In this document: positions 44,907 through 55,859 of the stretch, one piece after another | Layout: the number at the start of each line of letters is the position of its first letter | How positions within the stretch are numbered: position 1 is the stretch's first letter | Source of the DNA: Rhizobium sp. Leaf453 | GTDB taxonomy: Bacteria; Pseudomonadota; Alphaproteobacteria; Rhizobiales; Rhizobiaceae | NCBI RefSeq assembly: GCF_001425605.1 | Contig: NZ_LMRG01000023.1 | Span: forward strand, 288,291-352,290 | DNA length: 64,000 nt | Direction: 5' to 3' | The notes under the pieces: generated by a model | Database searches by the model: none | The model's input: the letters and a program-made list of their open reading frames with translations, nothing else | What the model was told of the DNA's origin: nothing | Made by a program: the position numbers and the translations under genes

Positions 44907-45311
44907 ATGAACAAGATGACCGGCAAGATCAAAGGCGAACAGGCAATCCTCGTGATGGGCATGGTGTTTTCGCGCGAGAATTGCCCGGTGCGCGACGTCA
45001 TCGACAATATCGGCGGCAAGTGGAACACGCTGCTTATCCTGGGCTTGGCCGAAGGACCGATGCGATTTTCGGCGCTCAAGCGCTTCATCCCGGATATTTC
45101 CCAGCGTATGCTTACCCAGACGCTGCGCGACCTGCAGCGTGACGGCTATATCGCCCGCGAGGTGTTCCCGACCCAGCCGCCGAGCGTCGAATACAGCCTC
45201 ACGCCGCTCGGGCAATCCTTTCTCGTGCTCGTTCGCGGACTGGTGGACTGGTCGCTCATCCATCACGATCAGATCAAGGCTGCGCGTGCGGCCTATGACG
45301 AGGCAGCGTGA
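44907..45311 (+). CDS. HxlR-family redox-type transcriptional regulator
   Basis: 134 residues. The winged helix begins with the conserved cysteine motif [17 protein letters not shown] at residues 24-40, where C26 is the residue modified by quinones or aldehydes in QorR/HypR/YodB-type proteins. AAGGA upstream of ATG. It most likely controls the divergent quinone oxidoreductase gene and itself. Confidence 0.9.
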   Translation: MNKMTGKIKGEQAILVMGMVFSRENCPVRDVIDNIGGKWNTLLILGLAEGPMRFSALKRFIPDISQRMLTQTLRDLQRDGYIAREVFPTQPPSVEYSLTPLGQSFLVLVRGLVDWSLIHHDQIKAARAAYDEAA

Positions 45312-45394
45312 CTATATGACTGGGGCGGTCCGGCTGGACGCCATGTGGTGACGGCTGCTACTGATTCCAGTGGGGATCAATCGGACAGGTGTTC

Positions 45395-46639
45395 ATGAAG
45401 CAGCTCAAGATCGGCGTCGCGGGGGCCGGGCCAGCGGGACTGGCGGTCGCGCTCTTTCTGTCGCGCGCCGGTCACCAGATTGAAATTCTTGAACGTTTCG
45501 ACACGCCCGCACCCGTCGGTTCCGGCCTGCTGATGCAGCCGACGGGCCTGACCGTGCTTGCCGCGCTCGGCCTCTCCGACACTATCCATCGGCTAGGAAA
45601 CCGTATCGACCGACTGCACGGGGCCGATGCTGTCAGCGGACGGATGGTTCTCGATGTCCGCTATGACTCTGGCAGCGGCGGGCGTTATGGTCTGGCGGTC
45701 CAGCGGGCAGCCCTTTTTAATACGCTGCACGATGCCGTCATCGCCGACGCCATCCCGATCCGCACCGGGGTGACGCTGGCCAGTTCAGGTATCCTGCGCG
45801 AGCGAGCGATCCTCAAGGATACCGATGACACCGAAATCGGCGATTACGATCTGGTGATCGATGCGACGGGCGCGCGATCCGCTCTGGTGGCGAAATCCAC
45901 TGCCGCGCCCAATGTCCGCGACCTGATCTATGGCGCTTTCTGGGCGACGCTGGATGGGGCGGGGGCGGTTTATGACCGAAGCGCCCTGTCGCAGCGTTAT
46001 GACAAAGCGAAGGTGATGATCGGCCTTTTGCCGGCCGGGCGGGCAAGGCCGGATGCACAGGATCGGGTAGCATTCTTTTGGAGCATGAAGGTTGCCGATG
46101 TCGAGGCTGTGAAGGCGGCCGGGCTCGAGCGCTGGAAATCTATCATTCGCAATTACTGGCCGGATTGCGTTCCTTTTCTCGACCAGATCGAGGATTGGGA
46201 TCAACTGACACTGGCCCGCTATGCCCACCGGACAGCACGGCCGCCTTTTGATGGCCGTCTGGTCTTCATCGGCGACAGCGCCCATTCGACCAGTCCGCAA
46301 CTGGGGCAGGGCGCCAACATGGCGCTGCTCGATGCCGCGGCACTCAGCCACGCTCTTGCGACGTCACCCGATCTTCCCTCGGCGCTTTCAGCCTATGCCG
46401 AGGTGCGGCGCAACCATGTGCGGCTGTTCCAGTTCCTGTCTTTGGCGTTCACACCCTTCTACCAGTCGGATTCCAGTGCGATCGCCTGGGTGCGGGACCG
46501 TCTGGTATCAACGATCGCCAAGGTGCCGCCGATGCCGGGGCTGCTCGCATCGATCGTCGCCGGCACCTTGATCGATCCGTTCAAGGGAACGGGTCTTCAG
46601 GAATGCGACTGGCATCCGGATCAGCTTCAGACCGCCTGA
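45395..46639 (+). CDS. FAD-dependent monooxygenase
   Basis: 414 residues of the PHBH-type aromatic hydroxylase class. FAD GxGxxG at IGVAGAGPAGLAVALFLSRAG, middle motif DLVIDATGARSAL (DG motif variant DATG) and FAD ribityl motif FIGDSAHSTSPQLGQGANMALLDA. Acts with NAD(P)H and oxygen on a small substrate that cannot be named. GTG 45389 is an alternative start. Convergent with the MarR-GNAT gene, overlapping by 13 bases. Confidence 0.88.
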   Translation: MKQLKIGVAGAGPAGLAVALFLSRAGHQIEILERFDTPAPVGSGLLMQPTGLTVLAALGLSDTIHRLGNRIDRLHGADAVSGRMVLDVRYDSGSGGRYGLAVQRAALFNTLHDAVIADAIPIRTGVTLASSGILRERAILKDTDDTEIGDYDLVIDATGARSALVAKSTAAPNVRDLIYGAFWATLDGAGAVYDRSALSQRYDKAKVMIGLLPAGRARPDAQDRVAFFWSMKVADVEAVKAAGLERWKSIIRNYWPDCVPFLDQIEDWDQLTLARYAHRTARPPFDGRLVFIGDSAHSTSPQLGQGANMALLDAAALSHALATSPDLPSALSAYAEVRRNHVRLFQFLSLAFTPFYQSDSSAIAWVRDRLVSTIAKVPPMPGLLASIVAGTLIDPFKGTGLQECDWHPDQLQTA

Positions 46640-47586
46640 ACGCCCGGGAGTGTCAGATCCAGCACCCATGTCTGGCCGACCAGATCCTTGCCGAAGGAAT
46701 GATGCGGCTCCTCCTTTTCCAGCGTGAAGCCGGCAGCGATATAGATGCGGCGGGCTGCGACCAGGATGTCGTTGGTCCAGAGTTCCAGCCGCCGGTAGCC
46801 GGCGCGTCTGGCAAAGGAAATGCATTCATCGACCAGCCGTGTGCCAAGGCCCTGACCGCGCGCGGCATTGTCGACATGCAATAGGCGCAGCTTGGCGGTC
46901 TCCTCCGTCGCCTTGACGAGGAAGATGCTGCCGAGCAGTCGGCCATCGCGTTCGGCGATCCAGCACTGCTCGCGTGCCGGATCGAAATTGCGCAGGAAGG
47001 TGGCGCAGATCTCGGAGACAAGAGCTTCGTATTCACCGTTCCATCCGTAGGCCTCGGCGTAGGCCTTGCTCTGGGCGGCGATGATCATGCCCATGTCGCC
47101 GATCCGGTGGGGGCGAATGACGATCGGGGAGTTGGCTTCATCCGACAGCAGGGCGTGGATGGACTGCATCGCCGCTGTCAGGTCATGCCGCTGCGCCTCT
47201 GCGAGAGGGGCCAGCATGGTGGCGATGCGTTCGCGGGAGCGGTGGGCGAGGTCGGCGGCAACGGCGCGCCCGTTCTCGGTCAGGCTGAGAAGACGCCCGC
47301 GGCCATCGTCCGGGTCGCGAATGCTGTCAACCAGCCCCGCCGTCGTGAAGGCTTTCAGCATGCGGCTGAGATAGGCGGGATCGAGCGACAGTTCGTCCGT
47401 CAGATGCGTGGCGGTACTGGTGCCCCGGGCGGCGAGTTCATAGATTACCCGCGCTTCGGTCAGCGTATAAGGCGTGTGCATGAAGGCGCGATCGAGCACG
47501 CCGATCCGGTTGGTATAGAAGCGGTTGAAGGCGCGGATCGTTTCGATTTCGTCATCCGCAGACGCGACGGCAAGTGGGTTCAGCAT
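46627..47586 (-). CDS. MarR-GNAT fusion regulator/acetyltransferase
   Basis: 319 residues. Residues 1-145 are a MarR winged helix (MHTPYTLTEARVIYELAARG...LSLDPAYLSRMLKAF...RLLSLTENG); residues 155-319 are a GNAT domain with acetyl-CoA motif NAARGQGLGTRLVDECISFARRAGYRRLELWTN. Such fusions are widespread in rhizobia with unknown acetylation targets. The ATG at 47586 lies in the 3' arm of an 11-bp mRNA hairpin whose loop carries the AAGGAG ribosome site. Confidence 0.9.
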   Translation of the reverse strand: MLNPLAVASADDEIETIRAFNRFYTNRIGVLDRAFMHTPYTLTEARVIYELAARGTSTATHLTDELSLDPAYLSRMLKAFTTAGLVDSIRDPDDGRGRLLSLTENGRAVAADLAHRSRERIATMLAPLAEAQRHDLTAAMQSIHALLSDEANSPIVIRPHRIGDMGMIIAAQSKAYAEAYGWNGEYEALVSEICATFLRNFDPAREQCWIAERDGRLLGSIFLVKATEETAKLRLLHVDNAARGQGLGTRLVDECISFARRAGYRRLELWTNDILVAARRIYIAAGFTLEKEEPHHSFGKDLVGQTWVLDLTLPGVQAV

Positions 47587-47611
47587 GGCATTCTCCTTGA
47601 AATGCCATGCT
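47582..47611 (-). promoter_or_regulatory. Hairpin over the MarR-GNAT start codon
   Basis: On the mRNA, AGCATGGCATT and AATGCCATGCT form a perfect 11-bp stem with the eight-base loop TCAAGGAG. The start AUG is inside the 3' arm and the Shine-Dalgarno in the loop. Initiation would require melting the stem. Confidence 0.7.
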
Positions 47612-47622
47612 GTCAATTTTAT

Positions 47623-47635
47623 TTGACTAAGTCAA
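47623..47635. promoter_or_regulatory. Palindrome upstream of MarR-GNAT gene
   Basis: TTGACT-A-AGTCAA, a perfect inverted repeat, lies 37 bases before the start codon, a natural place for MarR autoregulation. The left TTGACT could also be a -35 element. Confidence 0.55.
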
Positions 47636-47650
47636 GTATTTTGCTTGTGA

Positions 47651-48367
47651 TCAAGCGGCGCGCGATGCCTGCTGGGTCATGTCGAGTGCGAATTCGACGG
47701 CAGCATTGGCATGGATCGCGGTCGAGTCGAAGCCCGGCAGCGGCAGGTTGGCGGGATCGAGGATCAGGCAGATTTCGGTGCAGCCGAGAATGATCGCATC
47801 CGCGCCTTCAGCCTTCGCCCGTTCGATGACCCCCAACAGCGCCGCACGCGAGCTGTCGAGGATGACGCCGGCGCAGAGTTCGTTGAAGATGATGTCGTGG
47901 ACCAGCGTCCGGTCCTCGGTATTCGGAACCATGACATCCACGCCATCGGGGGCCATGCGGTTGACGTAGAAGCCATGCTCCATCGTGTAGCGAGTCGCCA
48001 GAAGCAGCGGCCGCTTGATACCGGCTGCCTTCATGCTCGACGCCGTCTCGTCGATGATGTTGATCAGCGGTACCGAAATCGCGGCCTGAACTTCGTCGGC
48101 GATCAGGTGCATGGTGTTGGTGCAGATCAGCACGCAAGAAGCACCTGCGGCCTCAAGGCCTTGCGCGACTTTGGACAGGCGCTTCGCCGCATCGTCCCAG
48201 CGTCCGGCCTTCTGCATGTCGACGATCGTTTGGAAGTCGACGGAATGCAGCATGACTTCAGCGGAGTGCAGGCCGCCGAGACGCGAGCGCACGGCTTCGT
48301 TGATCATCCGGTAATAGACAGCCGAACTTTCGAAACTCATTCCGCCGATAAGGCCGATCTTGCGCAT
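47651..48367 (-). CDS. Aspartate/glutamate racemase family protein
   Basis: 238 residues with the two catalytic cysteines C82 (LICTNTMH) and C196 (LGCTEICL) and N-terminal KIGLIGGMSFESSAVYY, typical of YgeA/AspR broad-specificity racemases. ATG 48367; the longer frame upstream crosses the regulatory region of the divergent Lrp gene. Interconverts L- and D-amino acids; exact substrate open. Confidence 0.92.
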   Translation of the reverse strand: MRKIGLIGGMSFESSAVYYRMINEAVRSRLGGLHSAEVMLHSVDFQTIVDMQKAGRWDDAAKRLSKVAQGLEAAGASCVLICTNTMHLIADEVQAAISVPLINIIDETASSMKAAGIKRPLLLATRYTMEHGFYVNRMAPDGVDVMVPNTEDRTLVHDIIFNELCAGVILDSSRAALLGVIERAKAEGADAIILGCTEICLILDPANLPLPGFDSTAIHANAAVEFALDMTQQASRAA

Positions 48368-48536
48368 TGTCTGGGCTCCACTCCAATTTTTCGATGAGGG
48401 AATTGTCGCCGGGATGCCACCGAAAGTGTTCGCTTTGTTTCGTGACTTTTTGCCCGTGGTCGCGTATTTTTTGCAAGATATTAGATTGAGGCGAAAATTT
48501 TTATTGCCTCGGTCAAGACTCACACGGAGGTCAGGC

Positions 48537-49001
48537 GTGCTGGACGAAAGAGACCGCAAGATTCTGTCGTTGCTACAGGAGGACGCCAGCCTGTCGGTCA
48601 GCGATCTCGCCGAAAAGGTCAGCCTGTCGATCTCGGCCTGTTCGCGCCGGATCCAGCGGCTGGAGGAAACCGGCTATGTTGCCCGCCGCATCGCCGTGCT
48701 CGATCGCGAGCGGATGGGCGTGCCGACCACGGTTTTCGCCCTGATCAAGACGGCGCACCATGCCGACGACTGGATCGATACGTTCCGCCGGGTGATCAGC
48801 GACATCCCCGAAATCGTCGAGGCGCATCGGCTGACCGGCAACTACGACTATATCCTCAAGGTCGTGCTGCCCCGCGTCGAGCAGTATGACGTGATCTACA
48901 AGCAGATCGTCCGCAAGGTCGAACTTTTCGACGTTTCTGCCTCGATCTCGATGGAAATCCTCAAGAGCGGCACGGCGGTGCCGGTGGGATATGCGACGTA
49001 A
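48537..49001 (+). CDS. Lrp/AsnC-family regulator
   Basis: 154 residues from GTG 48537 with CGGAGG six bases upstream. HTH (LDERDRKILSLLQEDASLSVSDLAEKVSLSISACSRRIQRLEETG) then RAM ligand-binding domain (RLTGNYDYILKVVLP). It is divergent from the racemase gene and most likely its local amino-acid-responsive regulator. Confidence 0.92.
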   Translation: MLDERDRKILSLLQEDASLSVSDLAEKVSLSISACSRRIQRLEETGYVARRIAVLDRERMGVPTTVFALIKTAHHADDWIDTFRRVISDIPEIVEAHRLTGNYDYILKVVLPRVEQYDVIYKQIVRKVELFDVSASISMEILKSGTAVPVGYAT

Positions 49002-49088
49002 GCTTGCATGCACACGAGCCATGCCGAGATCGCAGTTGTCCATTGGAGTTGAAAGGTAGAGGCTGCGCTCCGAAACAGGAGAAGCGAT

Positions 49089-50384
49089 ATGGCGCTCGAA
49101 AACGCTCATCATGTCGTCGTTGTCGGCGGCGGGTTCGGTGGTCTTCAGTTTGTGAAGGATCTGAAGGGATTGCCCGTCAAAATCACCTTGATCGACCGGC
49201 GTAACCATCATCTGTTCCAGCCGCTGCTCTATCAGGTCGCAACGACGCTTCTGGCGACCTCGGAAATTGCCTGGCCGATCCGGCGTGTCTTTCGCGATCG
49301 CAGCGAGGTGACGACGGTTCTGGGCGAAGTGAGTGGTGTCGATACGGTGTCAAAGACCATCGCGCTCGAAAGTGGCGAAACGATTGCCTATGACACGCTG
49401 ATCCTGGCAACCGGGGCCACGCATGCCTATTTCGGCCGTGATGAATGGGCGCCGGTCGCGCCGGGGCTGAAGACGCTGGAGGATGCCACGACCATCCGCC
49501 GGCGCATGCTTCTCGCCTTCGAGCAGGCGGAACTGGAAACCGACCCGGCTACGCGGGATGCGCTTTTGACCTTCACCATTGTTGGAGCCGGGCCGACTGG
49601 CGTCGAGATTGCAGGGGTGATCACCGAGCTTGCGCATTTCACCCTGCCGAAGGAATTCCGCAATATCGATACGCGGAAGGCGCGGGTGATGCTCGTCGAG
49701 GCGGGGCCGCGCGTGCTGGCGAGTTTCGCCGAAGAGTTGTCCGCCTATGCGCAGGCGTCGCTGGAAAAGCTCGGGGTCGAAATCCACACCGGCGAGCGGG
49801 TGACCGACTGCACCGCTGAAGGCGTGATGATCGGCGAAAAATTCATTGCCAGCCGGACCATCGTCTGGGCTGCTGGCGTGCAGGCCTCGCCTGCTGCCCA
49901 ATGGCTGGGGGTGCCGGCCGACAAGGCGGGCCGCGTGATCATCGAAAAGGATTTGAGCGCGCCCGGCCTGCCGGATGTCTTCGTCATCGGCGATACGGCA
50001 TCCCTTGTGCAGGACGATGGAAAGCCGGTGCCCGGCATTGCGCCCGCCGCCAAACAGCAGGGCGCCTACGTGGCAAGGCTCCTTCGAAACAGGCTTGCCC
50101 GCAACACGCCGACGCCGCCGTTTCGCTATCGGCATCAAGGCAGCCTGGCGACGATTGGCAAGCGATCGGCGATCATCGATTTCGGCCGGATCAAGCTGAC
50201 GGGTGCGCTTGCCTGGTGGATCTGGGGTATCGCCCACATCTACTTCCTGATCGGAACACGGACGCGGTTCGCGGTCGCCTGGAGCTGGTTGTGGATCTAT
50301 CTGACCGGTCAGCATTCGGCGCGGCTGATCACGCAGAAGGAAGTGTTGGGGGCCGAAATCCCCAGGCAGGCGAAGGAACTGTAG
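49089..50384 (+). CDS. ndh: Type II NADH dehydrogenase (NDH-2)
   Basis: 431 residues. Two Rossmann folds: FAD VVVVGGGFGGLQFVKDL at 9-25 and NADH FTIVGAGPTGVEIAGVITEL near 165, with quinone-site-like NHHLFQPLLYQVAT and the motif PAAKQQGAYVARLL. A C-terminal hydrophobic segment (WWIWGIAHIYFLIGTRTRFAVAWSWLWIYL) anchors it to the membrane. Passes electrons from NADH to quinone without pumping protons. Convergent with the SDR gene. Confidence 0.93.
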   Translation: MALENAHHVVVVGGGFGGLQFVKDLKGLPVKITLIDRRNHHLFQPLLYQVATTLLATSEIAWPIRRVFRDRSEVTTVLGEVSGVDTVSKTIALESGETIAYDTLILATGATHAYFGRDEWAPVAPGLKTLEDATTIRRRMLLAFEQAELETDPATRDALLTFTIVGAGPTGVEIAGVITELAHFTLPKEFRNIDTRKARVMLVEAGPRVLASFAEELSAYAQASLEKLGVEIHTGERVTDCTAEGVMIGEKFIASRTIVWAAGVQASPAAQWLGVPADKAGRVIIEKDLSAPGLPDVFVIGDTASLVQDDGKPVPGIAPAAKQQGAYVARLLRNRLARNTPTPPFRYRHQGSLATIGKRSAIIDFGRIKLTGALAWWIWGIAHIYFLIGTRTRFAVAWSWLWIYLTGQHSARLITQKEVLGAEIPRQAKEL

Positions 50385-50428
50385 CCACAGTGTAAGCGCT
50401 TTCAGTTCCGTACACCTGCGGGGTATTG

Positions 50429-51487
50429 TCAGGGAATGATGCGTTTGTCGCGCATCTCCCGGAACACGGAGAAGAACATCTCGTCGGTCTGGACATAGTC
50501 ATGGAAGCCCAGCCGGCGGGCCTTGCTGCCGTCGGCGAAGAAATCGTAATTCCAACTGAACACGGCGTCGCCGAAGCCCCAGGAAGAGACTGCTTCGTAA
50601 GGATGATCGGCGAGGCCATATTTTCCCTTCATCTCCCGCCAGAGTTCAGCCTTGTCAGCCATGATCACGTTGAGCGACATCGGCAGGGGCGCTGCCATTT
50701 CCATGTCGAAAAAGCGGGCAATCTTCGGCCACATGTCATTCCAGCGAAACAGGTCGCCATTGGTGATGTTGAAGGCCTGGTTGGCGCATTGGGGTTTGGT
50801 GGCTGCCCATACTGTTGCCCGTGCCAGAAGCCCGGCATCGGTCATTTCCAATAGTGTATCAAAGGCGCCGGGTCTGCCCGGAAAGCGCAGAGGAAGCCCG
50901 AGTTCCTTGGACATCGAGGCATAGAGCCCGATCACCATGGCAAGGTTCATCGGATTGCCGGTGGCGACGCCGATGACGACCGAGGGGCGAAGCGCCGACC
51001 AGGTCCATGATTTCCCGCGCTGCTGCTTCTGCAGGAATGCCTGCTGGTCCATGTTGAATTCCGGCGGCATGTGATTGTCTTCGTCTTCGCGGGCTGGTGT
51101 CTTGAACGGGCCGAGATGGGCGCCGTAGACCTTGTAACCCTGCATCAGGCTGACATGCTCGAGGTGCGTTGCCACGTTTTCGACCGTGGTCACGACGTTG
51201 ACCAGCATGGCGAGATTGGGCGCAACCAGTTCCGCCCAGGTTGGACGATCCTGATAGGCGGCGTAGAATATGTGAGTCACATCAGTAAGATTGCTCAGTT
51301 TTCTCGCGCAATCCTGCGGATCGAGAAGGTCGACGGAGATATGCCGGATCTTCTCAGTCGATGGACCGCCACGCCGGGAAAGGCCGATGACCGACCAGTC
51401 TTCCAGCGTTTCGAGATAGCGGGCGAGATTGCCACCGATGACGCCTTGGGCGCCGACAATGAGGGCGGTCTTGCGCGGATTGTTCAT
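50429..51487 (-). CDS. PRISE-like short-chain reductase
   Basis: 352 residues. TALIVGAQGVIGGNLARYLETL is the NADPH motif of atypical SDRs, and SLMQGYKVYGAHLGPFKTPARE resembles the catalytic segment of the PRISE group (plant progesterone 5-beta-reductase/iridoid synthase and bacterial relatives), which reduces activated enones. ATG 51487 with GGAGA upstream. Divergent from a LysR gene. Confidence 0.85.
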   Translation of the reverse strand: MNNPRKTALIVGAQGVIGGNLARYLETLEDWSVIGLSRRGGPSTEKIRHISVDLLDPQDCARKLSNLTDVTHIFYAAYQDRPTWAELVAPNLAMLVNVVTTVENVATHLEHVSLMQGYKVYGAHLGPFKTPAREDEDNHMPPEFNMDQQAFLQKQQRGKSWTWSALRPSVVIGVATGNPMNLAMVIGLYASMSKELGLPLRFPGRPGAFDTLLEMTDAGLLARATVWAATKPQCANQAFNITNGDLFRWNDMWPKIARFFDMEMAAPLPMSLNVIMADKAELWREMKGKYGLADHPYEAVSSWGFGDAVFSWNYDFFADGSKARRLGFHDYVQTDEMFFSVFREMRDKRIIP

Positions 51488-51583
51488 CACAGTCTCCTGA
51501 TGTGTCGATAGAGGAGATATGGACGCGCGTTCATTTGGGAACTAGACAGGCATAAGGCACAGTATTTGTGATTTGAGGGCACA

Positions 51584-52489
51584 ATGGCGCGTGTGGACGT
51601 CAATCGCTCCGGCGAGATGGAAGTGTTCGTGCGGGTGGTGGATCTCGGCGGATTCTCCGCCGCCGCCCGCGATTTCTCGATGACGCCTTCCGCGGTCAGC
51701 AAGCTTGTGATGAGACTGGAACACCGTCTGAATGCGCGGCTGGTCAATCGCTCGACGCGCAAGTTGCAGTTAACGCCGGAGGGCTGCCGCTACTACGAGC
51801 ATGGCGTTCGGGTTCTGGCCGATCTGGAGGAAGCGGAGAGAGCTGCGACCGCAGGTGACACGCCGACCGGACGCGTGCGCGTCAGCTGCAATATCCCGTT
51901 TGCACGGCATATCTTGCTGCCCGTCCTGCCAGATTTTATCGCCGCGTTTCCCGGCGTCTCGCTGGACTTGTCCTTGACCGACCATGTCGTCGATCTGCTC
52001 GATGACCGCACGGATGTCGCGGTGCGCGCCGGGCCGCTGAAGAGCTCGGGACTGATGGCGCGCAAGCTCGGTACGGTGAAACTGCATATCGCCGCAGCGC
52101 CGGCATATCTGCGGCGTCGAGGCGTGCCACGGCACCCGGACGAACTTGCAGGCCATGACTTACTCGGGCCGAACTATGTTCGCGCATCAGGCGGCTGGCC
52201 ATTCGTCGTTGAAGACGTTGAGCTGACGGTCAAGCCATCTGGCAGTATCCAGGCGAGCGATGGTGAGGCTCTGCGAGAACTGGCACTTGCCGGCGCGGGG
52301 CTGGCGCGGCTGGCGGATTTCCAGGTGAAAGCCGATTTCGCTCGTGGCGCGCTGGTGCCGGTGCTTGAAAGATTCACCGCGTCTGACCGCGAGGACGTCC
52401 ACGCGATCTTTCTGGGGCAGGGCGGGCATATGCCTGCCCGCGTGCGGGTCTTTCTGGATTTCCTTGCCGCGCGTTGCCGTGTCGGCTGA
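51584..52489 (+). CDS. LysR-type transcriptional regulator
   Basis: 301 residues: N-terminal HTH (MEVFVRVVDLGGFSAAARDFSMTPSAVSKLVMRLE) and periplasmic-binding-like effector domain. The divergent PRISE-like reductase is the probable target. It belongs to the CrgA-like LysR group (RVSCNIPFARHILLPVLPDF). Confidence 0.94.
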   Translation: MARVDVNRSGEMEVFVRVVDLGGFSAAARDFSMTPSAVSKLVMRLEHRLNARLVNRSTRKLQLTPEGCRYYEHGVRVLADLEEAERAATAGDTPTGRVRVSCNIPFARHILLPVLPDFIAAFPGVSLDLSLTDHVVDLLDDRTDVAVRAGPLKSSGLMARKLGTVKLHIAAAPAYLRRRGVPRHPDELAGHDLLGPNYVRASGGWPFVVEDVELTVKPSGSIQASDGEALRELALAGAGLARLADFQVKADFARGALVPVLERFTASDREDVHAIFLGQGGHMPARVRVFLDFLAARCRVG

Positions 52490-52495
52490 GCACGA

Positions 52496-52855
52496 TCATT
52501 GCGGATCGGAAAGATTTTCGTCGTTTTCGCATTTCGACAGCGCCAGTTGCTTGAACGATAGGATTTGCGTGATGCTGCCATCGGCATCGTCGGTCTCGAC
52601 CTTCATGCAGGCGCAGGCATAGCCGTAATTGCCGTTGGTGGCGACATAGTCGCGCTCGGAAATATCCGGTATCATGTCCATGCCCGGAGGACCTTCGCCG
52701 GCCCCCTGCGACATGATCGTCCAGGTTCCCTCCGCATCGTCCAGCCACCAATTGCCAGGCGTCGGGTTTTGCAGCCAGCCGCAGCGGGTATCGGCTGATA
52801 GCACCGGTGTAGCGACGAGGGTGACGGCAAGAAGAGCAGCGAAGCGGAGTTTCAT
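52496..52855 (-). CDS. DUF4087 secreted protein
   Basis: 119 residues with a signal peptide (1-20, ending VLSA) and the DUF4087 core TRCGWLQNPTPGNWWLDDAEGTWTI followed by NGNYGYACACMKVET. Four to five cysteines suggest disulfides in the periplasm. Function unknown. Same strand as, and 31 bases after, the next secreted protein, so probably cotranscribed. Confidence 0.83.
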   Translation of the reverse strand: MKLRFAALLAVTLVATPVLSADTRCGWLQNPTPGNWWLDDAEGTWTIMSQGAGEGPPGMDMIPDISERDYVATNGNYGYACACMKVETDDADGSITQILSFKQLALSKCENDENLSDPQ

Positions 52856-52886
52856 CGGGTGGTCCTCGGGGCGGTCGTATGGGAGA

Positions 52887-53609
52887 TCAGGGATTGACGC
52901 GCTTGCAGTCGAACATGTCGCCGCTCTCCATCGAGAGCCATTGCAGCGACGTTGCCGTCACGCTGGAAAGGGCGATCTGGTAATTGTTGTCGAAGGACAG
53001 GATGTAGTTGCCGTCTTCCTTCTCGATCTTACGGATCGGCTGCGATTCACTGCCGGAATCGTAAGTGGTCTCCGTGAACGTGAAGACGCCCACGCCGCAA
53101 TCCCAACTGCCGATATAGGGTGGCGCATCCTGTTGTGCTGATGCCGGTTCGGCGGCTGTTTCGTTTGCGTTGATGCTCGTGATCGCCCAGTGCGTCTTGC
53201 TGCAATCGTCATTGTCGCAGACGGCGCCCATCCAGACGGCACCATCGGCGAGCATCACACCGTCGCTGTTGACGAAGATGCTGCTGTATTCCTGGTTGGC
53301 CACGGCATCGCGGATCGTCTCCGGCACCAGGGCATCGAAATGTTTTCGCATGTCCTTGGCGTCGCGGATGTCGTAGCTTTCGCCATTGGCGTTGACCCGC
53401 AGCGGATATTCGCCGAGTGCCGCGACGCCGGCGGCATCGCCGTCGCCCATTGCTTCCGTGAGTTTGTCCCATGCCGTGTCGAAGGCATCGGCGTTGCCGT
53501 GCAACTGTTCGACCCGGTCGTAGACGGCATCATCGGATTGGGCTGCGGCCGGCCCGGCGAGTATGAGCGGCAGGAGGAGAAAAGCGGCGGACAGACGGTG
53601 TTGGATCAT
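52887..53609 (-). CDS. Secreted hypothetical protein
   Basis: 240 residues. Signal peptide 1-23 (LLPLILAGPAAAQS), then an N-terminal helical segment, a domain with VNANGESYDIRDAKDMRKHFDALVPETIRDAV and a C-terminal beta-rich domain (GSWDCGVGVFTFTETTYDSG... MFDCKRVNP). Cysteines fall in pairs (CDNDDC, and SWDC with FDCK), suggesting two disulfides. No family recognised with confidence. Confidence 0.8.
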   Translation of the reverse strand: MIQHRLSAAFLLLPLILAGPAAAQSDDAVYDRVEQLHGNADAFDTAWDKLTEAMGDGDAAGVAALGEYPLRVNANGESYDIRDAKDMRKHFDALVPETIRDAVANQEYSSIFVNSDGVMLADGAVWMGAVCDNDDCSKTHWAITSINANETAAEPASAQQDAPPYIGSWDCGVGVFTFTETTYDSGSESQPIRKIEKEDGNYILSFDNNYQIALSSVTATSLQWLSMESGDMFDCKRVNP

Positions 53610-53853
53610 CGGGAACTCCAGCGCGGCGGGCAGGATGTAGACGGTAATTGAAGCCTATCGAAAACAAAACCAAGCATCTCTCGCCGATCCAACCCATTTT
53701 CGGGGGAGTGTGCGTTTTCGCTGGTTTTTTCCCGTCTTGAGACGTCTTGCGGTTGGCGTTTATTCGCATCGGGTGTTTGAGGAAAAAATATCCTTTCTCC
53801 TCCGTCAGGGCAGGCTTGACCGGCCCGCGGCTTTGCGGCATAAGCTGCGAACC

Positions 53854-53867
53854 GTACCGTACGGTAC
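53854..53867. promoter_or_regulatory. Perfect palindrome ahead of TetR gene
   Basis: GTACCGTACGGTAC, a 14-bp perfect palindrome, ends six bases before the first TetR ATG, overlapping its translation start region. It is the expected autoregulatory operator. Confidence 0.7.
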
Positions 53868-53872
53868 TGTCA

Positions 53873-55601
<1,729 letters not shown>

Positions 55602-55648
55602 TCTTTGCTGCAAAGCAAAATTAGCGTGTTGCGCTTGCGCAATACTGG

Positions 55649-55677
55649 AAAGGTCGGGGAGAAATCTCCGGCCTTTT
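55649..55677 (+). terminator. Terminator after ilvC
   Basis: AAGGTCGGGGA pairs with TCTCCGGCCTT (two G-U pairs) around GAAA-type loop, followed by T residues. Confidence 0.8.
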
Positions 55678-55757
55678 TCACATTGATCAGTCTAGTTCCG
55701 TCAATATTTGGAACTTTCGGTCTTTTGTTGTATTCTCTCGGTCAGGAGGATACTGCC

Positions 55758-55859
55758 ATGACAACGTTCTTCTATCATTTCGCCATGTTCGATGCTTTCA
55801 TCGTCGGTGCCATCGTGCTCCTCGTTGGACTCAGTATGTTCGGGCATCATGAAGCGTAA
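55758..55859 (+). CDS. 33-residue membrane peptide
   Basis: ATG preceded by AGGAGG at 55744-55749. The peptide starts MTTFFYHFAMFDAF and is one predicted transmembrane helix (about 12-28, FIVGAIVLLVGLSMF) with a short HHEA tail. No family known to me. It sits behind the ilvC terminator with its own AT-rich upstream region. Confidence 0.5.
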   Translation: MTTFFYHFAMFDAFIVGAIVLLVGLSMFGHHEA

